DNA from: Polaromonas sp. P2-4
GTDB lineage: Bacteria; Pseudomonadota; Gammaproteobacteria; Burkholderiales; Burkholderiaceae_C
Length of the DNA stretch: 64,000 nt
Direction of reading: 5' to 3'
NCBI GenBank assembly: GCA_024703855.1
Contig: CP087965.1
Span: 4,146,001 to 4,210,000, forward strand
The translations under genes were made by a program, and so were the position numbers. Under the pieces are notes generated by a model. That model made no database searches, was not told the DNA's origin, and saw only the letters and a program-made list of their open reading frames with translations. Shown here piece after piece: positions 53,236 to 62,423 of the stretch; position 1 is the stretch's first letter, and every line of letters starts with the position of its first letter.

Positions 53236-54292
53236 ATGAATAAAGTTCAACTCGGCTCCAGCGATCTGCACGTGACGCCCATCTGCCTGGGCACCATGAC
53301 TTTTGGCGAACAAGTGGATGAAGCCACAGCGCATGCCATCCTGGATCGCTCGCTGGAGCGTGGCATCAACTTCCTCGACACGGCTGAGATGTATTCGGTG
53401 CCTGCGCGCTGAAACCTTTGGCGCCACCGAGACCATCATCGGCAACTGGCTCACCAAGCATCCCGGCGCGCGCAACCAACTGGTGCTGGCGACCAAAATG
53501 GCCGGCCCCTCGCGCGGCATGCCCTGGGTGCGCGAGGGCAGCGGCATGACGGCCCAGGACATCGTCGCCTCGTGTGAAGCCAGCCTCAGGCGCCTGCAGA
53601 CCGAGGTGATCGACCTCTACCAGATTCACTGGCCAGAGCGCCATGTGCCGGCTTTCGGTACGCTGTACTACAACCCCAAGCTCGAACGCTCGGCCACCTC
53701 GATTCATGAGCAGCTTGAGGCCCTGGGCGGCCTGGTCAAGGCCGGCAAGGTGCGCGCGATTGGCCTGTCCAACGAGTCACCGTATGGCGTGCACGAGTTT
53801 GTACGGCTGGCCGAGCAACACGGCCTGCCGCGCGTGGCCACGGTGCAGAACCCGTATTGCCTGATCAACCGCACCGTGGAAAACGGCCTGGACGAAACCA
53901 TGCACCGCCTGGGTGTCTCGCTGCTGGCCTATTCACCACTGGGCTTTGGCCTGCTGACCGGCAAATACGACCAGTCCGGCATCGAAGGCCCTGACGCGCC
54001 AAAAGACGCGCATCGGCAAGTTTGAATCGGTGCGCAAACAACGCTGGGGCCGCCCGGAAGCGCTGGCCGCCCGCGGTGCTACAACGCGCTGGCGCGTGAA
54101 CATGGTCTTACGCCCACACAACTGGCACTGGCGTTTTGCTACACCAAATGGCAGGTGACCAGCACCATCATTGGCGTCACGTCGGTGGCGCAGCTGGATG
54201 AGAATCTGGATGCCTGGGGCACCACTTTGTCACCTGAAGTGCTGGCCGAGATTGACAAGATCCGTTGGGAAGCACGCGACCCGGCGCTGTAA
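53236..54292 (+). CDS. Aldo/keto reductase, Tas-like (frameshifted)
   Basis: AKR of about 350 residues, start ATG at 53236 (MNKVQLGSSDLHVTPICLGT). Catalytic Asp/Tyr in DTAEMYSVP, Lys in LATKMAG and His in YQIHWPERH. Shifts near 53408 (PAR/AETFG, a GCGCGC run), 54003 (APKDA/RIGKFESV) and 54070. The end reads STIIGVTSVAQLDENLDAWG and EARDPAL. NADPH-dependent reductase resembling E. coli Tas; substrate unknown. Confidence 0.85.
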
Positions 54293-54354
54293 GCCCCGCA
54301 CATGTCTCAGCGCCCATGATTCCCGAATTGCAAGTTCGAGCCGTGGAACCGGCT

Positions 54355-54422
54355 TTGCCGGGCCACAGGCGGGCGGCCCCCCGGGGGGCAGGGAGCTACA
54401 CGGAGTGAGCGACCGTGGGGGC
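54355..54422 (+). repeat. Family A repeat before ybaK
   Basis: ggccacaggcgggcggcccc then ccggggggcaggga then gctacacggagtgagcgacc then gtgggggc. Fills the gap between the aldo/keto reductase and ybaK; its last GTG is the apparent ybaK start. Confidence 0.7.
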
Positions 54423-54906
54423 TAGGAATCACGTCAGCGAAACCCCGGCCACGCAGCTGCTCAAGGCCCACAAGGTGGCTTTCACCGAGCATCCCTACGA
54501 GTACCTGGAACACGGCGGGGCGCAGCACAGTGCGGCGGTGCTGGGCTTCGACCCCTTCACCGTCGTCAAGACACTGGTGATGCAGGATCAGGACGCCAAG
54601 CCTCTGCTGGTGCTGATGCACGGCAACCGCAAGGTGTCGACCAAAAATCTGGCGCGGCAGATTGGTGCGAAATCGGTCGAGCCCTGCAAGCCTGAAGTGG
54701 CGAATCGTCACAGCGGCTACCTGGTGGGCGGCACTTCACCTTTCGGCACACGCAAGGCCATGCCGGTGTACATCGAGGAAAGCATTTTGGCTTTGCCTAA
54801 AATCGCCATCAACGGCGGTCGGCGCGGTTACCTCGTGGGCATTGACCCGCAGGTGTGCGTCACATTGCTGGGTGCAAAATCGGTGCAGTGTGCGCTGACT
54901 GAATAA
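54415..54906 (+). CDS. ybaK: Cys-tRNA(Pro)/Cys-tRNA(Cys) deacylase YbaK/EbsC
   Basis: 163 residues. Only the GTG at 54415, inside the repeat, gives an in-frame start before the conserved HVSETPATQLLKAHKVAFTE. YbaK/ProX domain features: VVKTLVMQD, the conserved Lys in GNRKVSTKNLA, VGGTSPFGTRKAMPVYIEES and INGGRRGYLVGIDP. It hydrolyses mischarged Cys-tRNA(Pro). The native start was probably overwritten by the repeat. Confidence 0.87.
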   Translation: MGARNHVSETPATQLLKAHKVAFTEHPYEYLEHGGAQHSAAVLGFDPFTVVKTLVMQDQDAKPLLVLMHGNRKVSTKNLARQIGAKSVEPCKPEVANRHSGYLVGGTSPFGTRKAMPVYIEESILALPKIAINGGRRGYLVGIDPQVCVTLLGAKSVQCALTE

Positions 54907-54936
54907 CCCGATGAAAAATAACAAGAGGAGACTATT

Positions 54937-55583
54937 TTGAATTATGCGTATTCGGCCGGTGCAGTGTTGCTGGCTTATTTGCTTGGCTCGCTGTCATTTG
55001 CGGTCATTGTCAGTAGCGTGATGGGGCTGAACGATCCGCGCAGCTACGGCAGCAAGAATCCGGGTGCCACCAATGTGCTGCGTTCCGGCAACAAGGCCGC
55101 AGCGGTGGCCACCCTGTTGCTAGATGGCCTGAAAGGCTGGCTGCCGGTGGTGCTGGTGAAATGGTTTGGCGCCGACTACGGCCTGGGCGATGGCACCGTT
55201 GCTGCTGTCGGCTTTGCCGCCTTCATCGGCCACCTGTACCCGGTGTTTTTTCAGTTCAAGGGCGGCAAAGGCGTGGCCACGGCGGCCGGCGTGCTGCTGG
55301 GCATCAACTGGGTGCTGGGGCTGGCCACGCTGGCGACCTGGCTGATCGTGGCGTTTTTTTCGCGTTACTCGTCGCTGGCGGCCATCGCTGCTGCGGTCTT
55401 TGCGCCTTTTATTACCTGCTGGGCGACCGGACGGCCTGGTATGTTGACAAGGGCATTCTGGTCGCGATGTTCGCCATCAGCGCGCTGCTGGTGTACCGCC
55501 ACCGCGAGAACATCAACAAGCTGATCAAGGGGACTGAGTCGAAACTGGGTGCTTCGAAACAGCCGGGAAAACCGGGCCACTAG
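54937..55583 (+). CDS. plsY: Acyl-phosphate:glycerol-3-phosphate acyltransferase PlsY (frameshifted)
   Basis: Start at 54937 (MNYAYSAGAVLLAYLLGSLS) with AAGAGGAGA upstream. PlsY motifs: GSLSFA, SYGSKNPGATNVLRSGNK, GHLYPVFFQFKGGKGVATA. Five or so membrane helices. One shift near 55405 (FAPF/AFYYLLGDRTAWYVDKG) separates the last helix and tail. First membrane step of phospholipid synthesis. Confidence 0.9.
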
Positions 55584-55671
55584 GCTGAGCGCTTTGCGGC
55601 GCGGTTTTGGGTTGGATGATGAGTCAAACAGACCTGTAGCCCATACAGATAGGGCGCAGGCAGCTATTAAA

Positions 55672-56353
55672 TCAGTAGCGTTTGTCCAGCGTCATCAGGT
55701 TGTTTTCACGCTTCATCTGAAAGCGACAAAAAGCTGTTGCCCAGCAGCAAAAACGGCATGGGTTGGGGTGTCACCACGGCCACCACGTCGTACACCTCCA
55801 CATCGCCTATCCGCACTGAATTGAGCGTGATACGAAAGCCTTGCGTGTTGCCGTTGGCGGTCGATATATGCACGGGTTGCCCGGTTTTGTAAGCGATACC
55901 GGCGCGTTCTGCATCGGCCACACCCATGGCAATGCTGGTCGCACCCGTGTCCACCATGAACTGGACGGCACGGCCGTTAATCTGCCCGGCCGTCATGAAG
56001 TGGCCACCACCGCTTTCGGTGAGCACGATGCGGGTGCCACGCCCGGCAGATGCGCCGCTGCCGCCCATGCTGACGGGGGCCTCACCGACCCGCAAGGTGT
56101 GACGCTTGCCGGACTGCTCAATGACGGCCTGATCGGCCGACGTGGAAATCACCTTGACCCCCTGGTGCGTCTCACCAGCGGCCACGGTTTTCGGGGCGGA
56201 GCCATCCACCACCAGCAAGGCCTTGCTGCCCAGCATGCCGGCCAGCGCGACCGACTGGGCATGCGCCGCGCCGTGAAGCAGTGCGAACACAGTCAGCAAC
56301 CCCGCTACGCAGGAGGCACGTGAAGCGACACGCGTGGGGGTGATAGGGGTCAT
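55672..56353 (-). CDS. Retropepsin-like aspartic protease, exported (3' frameshift)
   Basis: About 225 residues with a signal peptide (LLTVFALLHGAAHAQ). The clan AA aspartic-protease motif DTGATSIAMG in VQFMVDTGATS and the LLLGNSFLS hydrophobic-Gly segment fit the TIGR02281-type family. The frame stops early at 55706; a T added in the TTT run near 55730 restores FQMKRENNLMTLDKRY with a TGA at 55674-55672, a typical ending. Periplasmic, single-domain. The gap 55584-55671 holds a family B-like stretch. Confidence 0.8.
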
Positions 56354-56359
56354 ATGGTT

Positions 56360-56845
56360 TCAGTCGTGGAAGTTATCAAAGCTCAGCGGAAGATCTTTGA
56401 TGTCCGCCCGGATCAAGGCCATGGCCGCTTGCAGGTCGTCACGCTTGGCGCCCGTGATGCGAACTTTCCCTTCCTGGATGGCGGCTTGCACCTTGATCTT
56501 GCTGCCCTTGATGAGCTGCTGGATTTTCTTGGCCTGCTCGGTTTCGATGCCGTCGCGTACTTTGGTGACCTGCTTGACCTTGTCGCCGCCGATTTTTTCG
56601 ACCTTGCCGACATCCAGAAAGCGCACGTCCACGCCGGCCTTGGTGAGTTTATTGCGCAGGATGTCGTTGATCTGGTCGATCTGGAAATCACTGTCGCCAA
56701 TCAGCGTGATGTCCTTGTCTTTCAGCTCAATCGAGGCGGCGGTACCCTTGAAGTCAAAGCGTGTCCCGATTTCTTTGCTGGTGTTTTCAACGGCGTTTTT
56801 GACCTTGACCAGATCGGTTTCTAAAACGGTATCAAAGGAGGGCAT
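56360..56845 (-). CDS. yajQ: YajQ family cyclic di-GMP-binding protein
   Basis: 161 residues, intact: MPSFDTVLETDLVKVKNAVE, GTRFDFKGTAASIELKDKDI, RITGAKRDDLQAAMALIR and DLPLSFDNFHD, the standard YajQ ends. Members bind c-di-GMP and nucleic acids and act as co-regulators. Seven bases separate it from the protease downstream. Confidence 0.95.
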   Translation of the reverse strand: MPSFDTVLETDLVKVKNAVENTSKEIGTRFDFKGTAASIELKDKDITLIGDSDFQIDQINDILRNKLTKAGVDVRFLDVGKVEKIGGDKVKQVTKVRDGIETEQAKKIQQLIKGSKIKVQAAIQEGKVRITGAKRDDLQAAMALIRADIKDLPLSFDNFHD

Positions 56846-56908
56846 GATGCGGGGTCTTTGCTAGGAATAAAGAGAGAAGGAAGGGTGAAGAAGGGGTGAG
56901 ACAATCCC

Positions 56909-57986
56909 ATGATGTTAGTCGAGAAAAACGTTCCACTCCAGCATTCCAACAGCTTTGGCATCGTGGCCAAGGCGCTCAGCCTGGTCCGGCTGGGAAGCGA
57001 GTCTGATATTGCCGCCGTGCTGCAGGATTCCGTCCTGAAGCCGGCCCCCAAATTTGTGCTCGGCGGCGGCAGCAACATTGTGTTGACGGGGGATGTCAAA
57101 TCCTTGGTGCTCAAGGTTGAAATCATGGGCAAACACTTGGCTTACGAGACCGCCAAAGCCTGGATTGTGGAGGCCGGTGCCGGTGAAAACTGGCATGACC
57201 TGGTGACCTGGACCCTGCAAATGGGCTACCCCGGCCTGGAAAACCTGGCCCTGATTCCGGGCACCGTGGGCGCATCGCCGGTGCAAAACATCGGTGCCTA
57301 CGGTGTGGAGCTGCAAGACCGCTTTGAATCGCTCGACGCCGTGGACTTGACTACCGGCCAGCCCTTTACGCTCAATGCGGCGCAGTGTGCGTTTGGCTAC
57401 CACGATTCGGTGTTCAAACATACAAGTTCAGCAGGTGACACGGCGGCCAGCTCAGGCTCCGCCGGTTTTGGCCTGAAAGACAAGGCACTGATCACGCGTG
57501 TGCGGTTTTCACTGCCCAAGGCCTGGAAACCCGTGTTGGGCTATGCAGATATTGAGAAAAAGATGCTGCAGTCCAATAACAACGCCGAGCGCGCTACAAA
57601 TTTATGAGTGGATTTGCGAGATCCGCAAAGCCAAGCTGCCCGACCCGCAAGTCATTGGCAACGCCGGCAGCTTCTTCAAGAACCCGACCGTCTCGCCCGA
57701 GCAGTGCGCCGACATCATCCAGCGCGAACCCAAAATCGTGCATTACCACCTGGCCAACGGTGCGGTGAAACTGGCGGCGGGCTGGTTGATTGATGCCTGT
57801 GGCTGGAAAGGCAAGTCCATCGGCAACGCCGGCGTCTACGACAAGCAGGCACTGGTGCTCGTGAACCGCGGCGGACTGGCTAACCCTGTCACGGGCGGCG
57901 AAGTCATGACGCTGGCCAAAGCCATCCAGACCAGCGTGTACGAGCGTTTCGGCATCCTGCTGGAGCCGGAGCCGGTGGTGGTGTAG
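56909..57986 (+). CDS. murB: UDP-N-acetylmuramate dehydrogenase MurB (frameshifted)
   Basis: About 358 residues, type I MurB. Start ATG at 56909. FAD-binding LGGGSNIVLTGD, IPGTVGASPVQNIGAYGVEL, the active-site region FGYHDSVFK, GNAGSFFKNP with the catalytic Ser and the terminal Glu in ILLEPEPVVV. One shift near 57592 (NNNAERA/LQIYEWICEI). Reduces the enolpyruvyl group in peptidoglycan precursor synthesis. Confidence 0.92.
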
Positions 57987-58828
57987 TGGCGCGGCTTGGC
58001 AAGGTCTACACCGGGCCGGAAGTCGCCATCTGGCGTCGGCTGGCGCTGCGCCATTCGCGCTGGCTGGCGGGCGGATTGATCTTCATCTGGGTGTGCTTGC
58101 TGCTGGGCGGCGTAGTGGGTTGGCGCCTGCCAACGGGCCTGCCCGGCGGAGTCTTGGTGCTGTTCGCCTTCATGGCTGTCGTGGCAGTCTGGGCCGGCCG
58201 CGAAAGAGAGCGGCTCGTGCGCGAGGCACCGTTGCCACAGTTTCTCAAGCGCAAGCTGCGCGATGCCTACCCCCATCTGAGCGCAAAAGACACCGAACTG
58301 GTCGAGCGCGGCCTGCGGCAGTTTTTTCTGGCGTGCGTGCGTAGCAAGGGCAAGTTCGTGGCGATGCCCTCACGCGTGGTCGACAGCATGTGGCACGAGT
58401 TTATTTTGCACACCCGCGCTTACCGGGAGTGGTGCGATCTGGTGCTAGGCCGCTTCATGGACCATGTGCCGGCCGAAGTGCTTGGCAGGAAGGCCTCAGC
58501 CAACGACGGCCTGCGCCGCGCCTGGTACTGGGCTTGTCGCGATGAAGCCATCCAGCCCCGAGCGCCTAGCCGCCTGCCGCTGCTTTTCGCGCTCGATGCG
58601 AAGCTGGCGATTGCCAATGGCTTTCACTACCTGCCTGACTGCGGCAAGACTGCACTGGGCGGCGCGCAGGGAGGCGCTTACTGCGGCGAGAGCTTTTCGG
58701 ACGGCAGTTACAGCGGCGATGCGGGCGGTTTTGGCGGCGCCGAAAGCAGCAGTTCCGGCGAAGGCGGCGGCGACAGCAGCGATGGCGGCAGCGGATGTGG
58801 TGGCGGCTGCGGCGGAGGTGGAGATTGA
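57986..58828 (+). CDS. Glycine-rich domain-containing (GRDP-like) membrane protein
   Basis: 280 residues from the GTG at 57986, overlapping the murB stop by one base. Two membrane helices (WLAGGLIFIWVCLLLGGVVG and LPGGVLVLFAFMAVVAVWAG), then a conserved core VDSMWHEFILHTRAYREWCD and HVPAEVLGRK that recalls the GRDP family (PF07173). C-terminal tail rich in Gly/Ser/Cys (GGGDSSDGGSGCGGGCGGGG). Function unknown. First of three overlapping genes. Confidence 0.78.
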   Translation: MARLGKVYTGPEVAIWRRLALRHSRWLAGGLIFIWVCLLLGGVVGWRLPTGLPGGVLVLFAFMAVVAVWAGRERERLVREAPLPQFLKRKLRDAYPHLSAKDTELVERGLRQFFLACVRSKGKFVAMPSRVVDSMWHEFILHTRAYREWCDLVLGRFMDHVPAEVLGRKASANDGLRRAWYWACRDEAIQPRAPSRLPLLFALDAKLAIANGFHYLPDCGKTALGGAQGGAYCGESFSDGSYSGDAGGFGGAESSSSGEGGGDSSDGGSGCGGGCGGGGD

Positions 58829-59382
58829 GCCGGCGGCCCGCTTCTTCACTCTACCCGTCGGTCATGGGTGCCGCCTTTGCGCAGTTGGCGCCGGCGGTGC
58901 GCGACTTTCACAGCCTGGCGGGTCGAATCGGGCTGCAGGGACAGGTGGAAACCGAAGCGCCGCAAACACGCCTGGCGCGTCTTGTCGCTTTCTGCTTGGG
59001 CACGCCACGCCAGCGCAGCAAAGGCCCCATCCGGTTTGAACTTGATGCCAGCCCCGACAGTGAAACCTGGACGCGCCACTTCCCGCAGCGCGTGATGCGC
59101 TCGCGTCTTTATCTGGATAGTGGTGCGTTGGTGGAGCAGCTCGGCGCCGCGCGGCTGGGCTTTGACCTGGCCGAGCAGGGCGGCACGCTGGTCATGCAAC
59201 TGCGCACGCTGCATGTCTTTGGCATGCCGTGCCTGCGCTGGCTGATGCCGCATGTGCACGCCGTTGAAACCGGTCAAGACCGGGAGCTTCACTTCCGGGT
59301 CAGGGCTGCATTGCCGTGGATTGGCGTCGTCGCCGGCTACCGCGGTCACCTCAACCTTGCCACGGCGCAGCGTACGTCATGA
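58825..59382 (+). CDS. DUF4166 domain-containing protein
   Basis: About 185 residues from the TTG at 58825, overlapping the preceding stop; an ATG at 58864 is an alternative. APAVRDFHSLAGRIGLQGQV, ETWTRHFPQRVMRSRLYLDS and LVEQLGAARLGFDLAEQGG match DUF4166, often joined to saccharopine-dehydrogenase-like domains; here it stands alone. Function unknown. Confidence 0.75.
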   Translation: MSRRPASSLYPSVMGAAFAQLAPAVRDFHSLAGRIGLQGQVETEAPQTRLARLVAFCLGTPRQRSKGPIRFELDASPDSETWTRHFPQRVMRSRLYLDSGALVEQLGAARLGFDLAEQGGTLVMQLRTLHVFGMPCLRWLMPHVHAVETGQDRELHFRVRAALPWIGVVAGYRGHLNLATAQRTS

Positions 59383-59768
59383 TTGTTATTTTTGATGCGC
59401 AATGCCTGCTCTGCAACGGCTGGGTGCAGTTCTTGCTGCGCCACGACAAACGCCGTGTGCTGCGTTTTGCGTCCATACAGGGCGCGCACGGCCAGGCTTT
59501 TCTGGCACAGGCCGGCCTGAAGGTCGAGGGCTTGCAGACGCTGTTGCTGGTCGATGGCGATCGCATCTGGCAGCACACGGCCGCTCTGTTGCGCATGTGC
59601 CATGTGTTGGGCGGCCCATGGCGCCTGGCGTGGCTGGCCTGGCTGATACCGGCCCCGCTGCGCGATGCGCTCTACCGCTTGGTCGCCCGTCATCGCTACC
59701 AATGGTTTGGCTGCAGCGAGACCTGCCTCATGCCCCCAGCAGATTACGCGCAGCGCTTTCTGGACTGA
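59379..59768 (+). CDS. Thiol-disulfide oxidoreductase, DCC family
   Basis: 129 residues; ATG at 59379 overlaps the previous stop (ATGA). The DxxCxxC signature lies in IFDAQCLLCNGWVQFLLRHD, then FASIQGAHGQAF and a C-terminal RYQWFGCSETCLMPP. Members of PF04134 are predicted thiol-disulfide oxidoreductases; substrate unknown. Confidence 0.85.
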   Translation: MIVIFDAQCLLCNGWVQFLLRHDKRRVLRFASIQGAHGQAFLAQAGLKVEGLQTLLLVDGDRIWQHTAALLRMCHVLGGPWRLAWLAWLIPAPLRDALYRLVARHRYQWFGCSETCLMPPADYAQRFLD

Positions 59769-59772
59769 CATG

Positions 59773-59799
59773 AAAAAGCCACCTGGCGGTGGCTTTTTT
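59773..59799 (+). terminator. Rho-independent terminator
   Basis: AAAAAGCCACC / GGTGGCTTTTTT with a short loop, 5 bp after the DCC gene stop. Closes the murB-to-DCC transcription unit. Confidence 0.88.
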
Positions 59800-59805
59800 C
59801 GTGGT

Positions 59806-59865
59806 TGCTATTGTTTTTATAGCTAGCTGTGCCCGTCAAACCTGGCCTACAGCCATTTTCTTCTA
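59806..59865 (+). repeat. Family B repeat, intergenic
   Basis: ttgctattgtttttatagct followed by agctgtgcccgtc and ctggcctacagccatttt. This free-standing copy gives the pattern that recurs inside pepN and the acyl-CoA synthetase gene. Confidence 0.65.
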
Positions 59866-59880
59866 AAATATTATGGATTC

Positions 59881-61218
59881 TTACCGGTTTTCGCTCTTGC
59901 CCAGGCTGGGCAAGGCCTGTCCTTCGCCCACGGACAGCAGGCCGGCCTGGGTGTAAATGGCCAGCTTTTCGCGGGTGTCGATGATGTCCAGGTTGCGCAT
60001 GGTCAGCTGGCCGATGCGGTCCAGCGGCGTGAACGCGCCTTCAACTTTTTCCATGCTCAGGCGTTCGGGCTTGTAGGTCAGGTTGGCGGACTCGGTGTTG
60101 AGGATGGAGTAGTCGTTGCCGCGGCGCAGTTCAATCGTCACTTCGCCGGTGATGGCGCGCGCCACCCAGCGCTGGGCCGTCTCGCGCAGCATGATGGCCT
60201 GCGAGTCGAACCAGCGGCCTTGATAGAGCAGTCGGCCCAGTTTTCGGCCGTTGTCGCGGTACTGCTCAATGGTGTCTTCGTTGTGGATGCCGGTGATCAG
60301 GCGCTCATAGGCGATGAACAGCAGCGCCAGGCCGGGGGCTTCGTAGATGCCGCGGCTTTTGGCTTCAATGATGCGGTTCTCGATCTGGTCGCTCATGCCC
60401 AGGCCGTGACGGCCGCCGATGCGGTTGGCTTCGAGAATCAGTTCCACCGGGCTGGCAAAGGTTTTGCCGTTCAGCGCCACGGGCTGGCCTTCTTCAAAGC
60501 GCACCGTGACTTCTTCGCGCTTGACCTCGACTTCGTCTTTCCAGAAAGCAACGCCCATGATGGGGTTCACGATCTTCATGCCGCTGTTCAAATGCTCCAG
60601 GTCTTTGGCCTCGTGCGTGGCACCCAGCATGTTGGAGTCGGTGGAATAGGCTTTTTCGGCCGACATCTTGTAGCCAAAGCCGGCCTGGGTCATGAAGGCC
60701 GACATTTCGGCGCGTCCGCCCAGCTCGTCAATGAAGAGCTGGTCCAGCCAGGGTTTGTAGATTTTCAGGTCAGGGTTGGTCAACAGGCCGTAGCGGTAAA
60801 AGCGCTCGATGTCGTTGCCCTTGTAGGTGCTGCCGTCGCCCCAGATGTTGACGTCGTCTTCTTTCATCGCCGCCACCAGCATGGTGCCAGTGACTGCGCG
60901 ACCCAGCGGCGTGGTGTTGAAGTAGGTGACGCCGGCGGTGGTGATGTGGAAGGCACCGGCTTGCAGCGCGGCAATGCCTTCGGCCGCCAGTTGGCTGCGG
61001 CAATCGATCAGGCGCGCTTTTTCGGCGCCGTATTGCATCGCCTTGCGCGGGATTTCGTCGTAGTCGGGCTCGTCGGGCTGGCCGAGGTTGGCGGTGTAGG
61101 CGTAGGGGATTGCACCCTTGAGTTTCATCCAGTGCAATGCGGCGCTAGTATCGAGGCCGCCGGAAAACGCGATGCCGACTTTTTGGCCCGTGGGCAGGTG
61201 CTGAAGAATGGTGCTCAT
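59881..61218 (-). CDS. argG: Argininosuccinate synthase
   Basis: 445 residues, intact, start ATG at 61218 (MSTILQHLPTGQKVGIAFSG). ATP pyrophosphatase P-loop AFSGGLDTSAAL, GNDIERFYRYGL and NMLGATHEAKDLEHL identify the longer, E. coli-type ArgG. Joins citrulline and aspartate in arginine synthesis. A gene for the small nucleoside phosphorylase lies 16 bp upstream on the same strand. Confidence 0.96.
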   Translation of the reverse strand: MSTILQHLPTGQKVGIAFSGGLDTSAALHWMKLKGAIPYAYTANLGQPDEPDYDEIPRKAMQYGAEKARLIDCRSQLAAEGIAALQAGAFHITTAGVTYFNTTPLGRAVTGTMLVAAMKEDDVNIWGDGSTYKGNDIERFYRYGLLTNPDLKIYKPWLDQLFIDELGGRAEMSAFMTQAGFGYKMSAEKAYSTDSNMLGATHEAKDLEHLNSGMKIVNPIMGVAFWKDEVEVKREEVTVRFEEGQPVALNGKTFASPVELILEANRIGGRHGLGMSDQIENRIIEAKSRGIYEAPGLALLFIAYERLITGIHNEDTIEQYRDNGRKLGRLLYQGRWFDSQAIMLRETAQRWVARAITGEVTIELRRGNDYSILNTESANLTYKPERLSMEKVEGAFTPLDRIGQLTMRNLDIIDTREKLAIYTQAGLLSVGEGQALPSLGKSENR

Positions 61219-61234
61219 GGTGAAAATCCTGAAA

Positions 61235-61561
61235 TCAACCGAAGTGACAGATGTAGTGGTAAGCCTCGAAACCCTGGGCAACGCGAATGTCGAACTTCGC
61301 GTTGCCGGGCACGCTGAATTTTTCGCCCGCCGAGGATTTGACCCAGGCGTCGCTGCCGGCCAGTTTGTACTCGCAGGCACCGGCCACGCATTCCATGATC
61401 TCGGGCGCACCGGTATTGAAGGTCAGGGTGGCGGGCAGGATCACGCCGACCGATTTTTTCGTGCCGTCAGGATAGGTGATGCCGTGGCTCACGCATTTGC
61501 CGTCAAAGTACACATTGGCCTGGGTGGTGACGCTGATGTTGTCGATTTTTTCGGTAGTCAT
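61235..61561 (-). CDS. ppnP: Pyrimidine/purine nucleoside phosphorylase PpnP
   Basis: 108 residues, intact: ANVYFDGKCVSHGITYPDGT, KKSVGVILPATLTFNTGAPE, and SVPGNAKFDIRV. Single cupin barrel of the DUF1255/YaiE family, shown in E. coli to phosphorolyse several nucleosides. Probably co-transcribed with argG. Confidence 0.93.
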   Translation of the reverse strand: MTTEKIDNISVTTQANVYFDGKCVSHGITYPDGTKKSVGVILPATLTFNTGAPEIMECVAGACEYKLAGSDAWVKSSAGEKFSVPGNAKFDIRVAQGFEAYHYICHFG

Positions 61562-61639
61562 GAGGAGTTTGATAACGGGGGAAACCGCTGATTTTAGGTC
61601 ACCCGGACAGCTTCGGGCCGGGGCGCCCTGAATCCGTTT

Positions 61640-61800
61640 TGCCCCTTACGGCGTATTTGGTAATACCAGTACTCCAACCCAGAGATATCGAAACATGAAA
61701 ACGCGCCTTCGAACCCATGCCGTCGTTGCAAATCCTCGCCATAGCTACGGCTATGTCTGCGGTTTGCGCCTAGGCCTGGGCTCGAATCCATCGCTTTCAT
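61640..61800. other. Intergenic stretch with short palindromes
   Basis: Region upstream of the sigma-factor gene. It contains gtatttggtaatac and catagctacggctatg, both short perfect palindromes, in otherwise non-coding sequence. It may be another dispersed repeat of the genome or a leader/operator region of the sigma operon. Confidence 0.4.
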
Positions 61801-61844
61801 TGTGTTCCGATACCTCTGTGTTGAAGTACTAGACAATCATCCTT

Positions 61845-62419
61845 ATGAAACCAGAAAGCCCGGACAGTCAATTGATCGCGCTCATAGAGCGTGTGGCTCT
61901 CGCCGATGAAGTGGCCTTGAAGGAGTTGTACGACCTGACCTCTTCCAAGCTCTACGGCGTTGCGTTGCGGGTGGTGACCAACCGCGAATGGGCCGAAGAC
62001 GTGCTGCAGGAGGCCTACCTGAATATCTGGCGCATTGCGTCCGATTACAAAGCCACGCTGTCGCCGCCCATGGCCTGGATGGGCCTAGTGGTGGCAGCCG
62101 CGGCCTTGATTTTTTGCGCCGCCGGGCGGTAGGCCGCGCCGACATGATGCAGGAGCTTGACGATGTGATTTCGGACACGGTCGCGGGCAACTCGCCCAAC
62201 CCCATGGACATCGCGCAAGCGAGCGAACAGGCCTGGGCCTTGCACCAGTGCCTGGGCCAGCTTGAGCACAAGCAGCGCGAGGTGTTGAGCCTGGCTTATT
62301 TGCGTGACCTGAGCCATGGCGAGCTGGCCGAGCAGCTCAAGCTGCCTTTGGGCACCGTAAAAACCTGGATTCGCCGCGGACTGGAACAATTACGCGGCTG
62401 CATGGCGAGGTTTGCATAA
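61845..62419 (+). CDS. ECF-type sigma factor (frameshifted)
   Basis: About 191 residues, start ATG at 61845. Sigma region 2: ALKELYDLTSSKLYGVALRV, REWAEDVLQEAYLNIWRIAS. One shift near 62090 (MGLVV/GSRGLDFLRRR). Region 4: LEHKQREVLSLAYLRDLSHG, ELAEQLKLPLGTVKTWIRRG. It pairs with the anti-sigma gene downstream and probably controls a stress or envelope response. Confidence 0.87.
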
Positions 62420-62423
62420 GGTA

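Noticed and set aside
61594..61836. Small protein on the minus strand upstream of the sigma gene
   Set aside because: No recognisable domain or ribosome-binding site; the region is built from short palindromes and looks non-coding.
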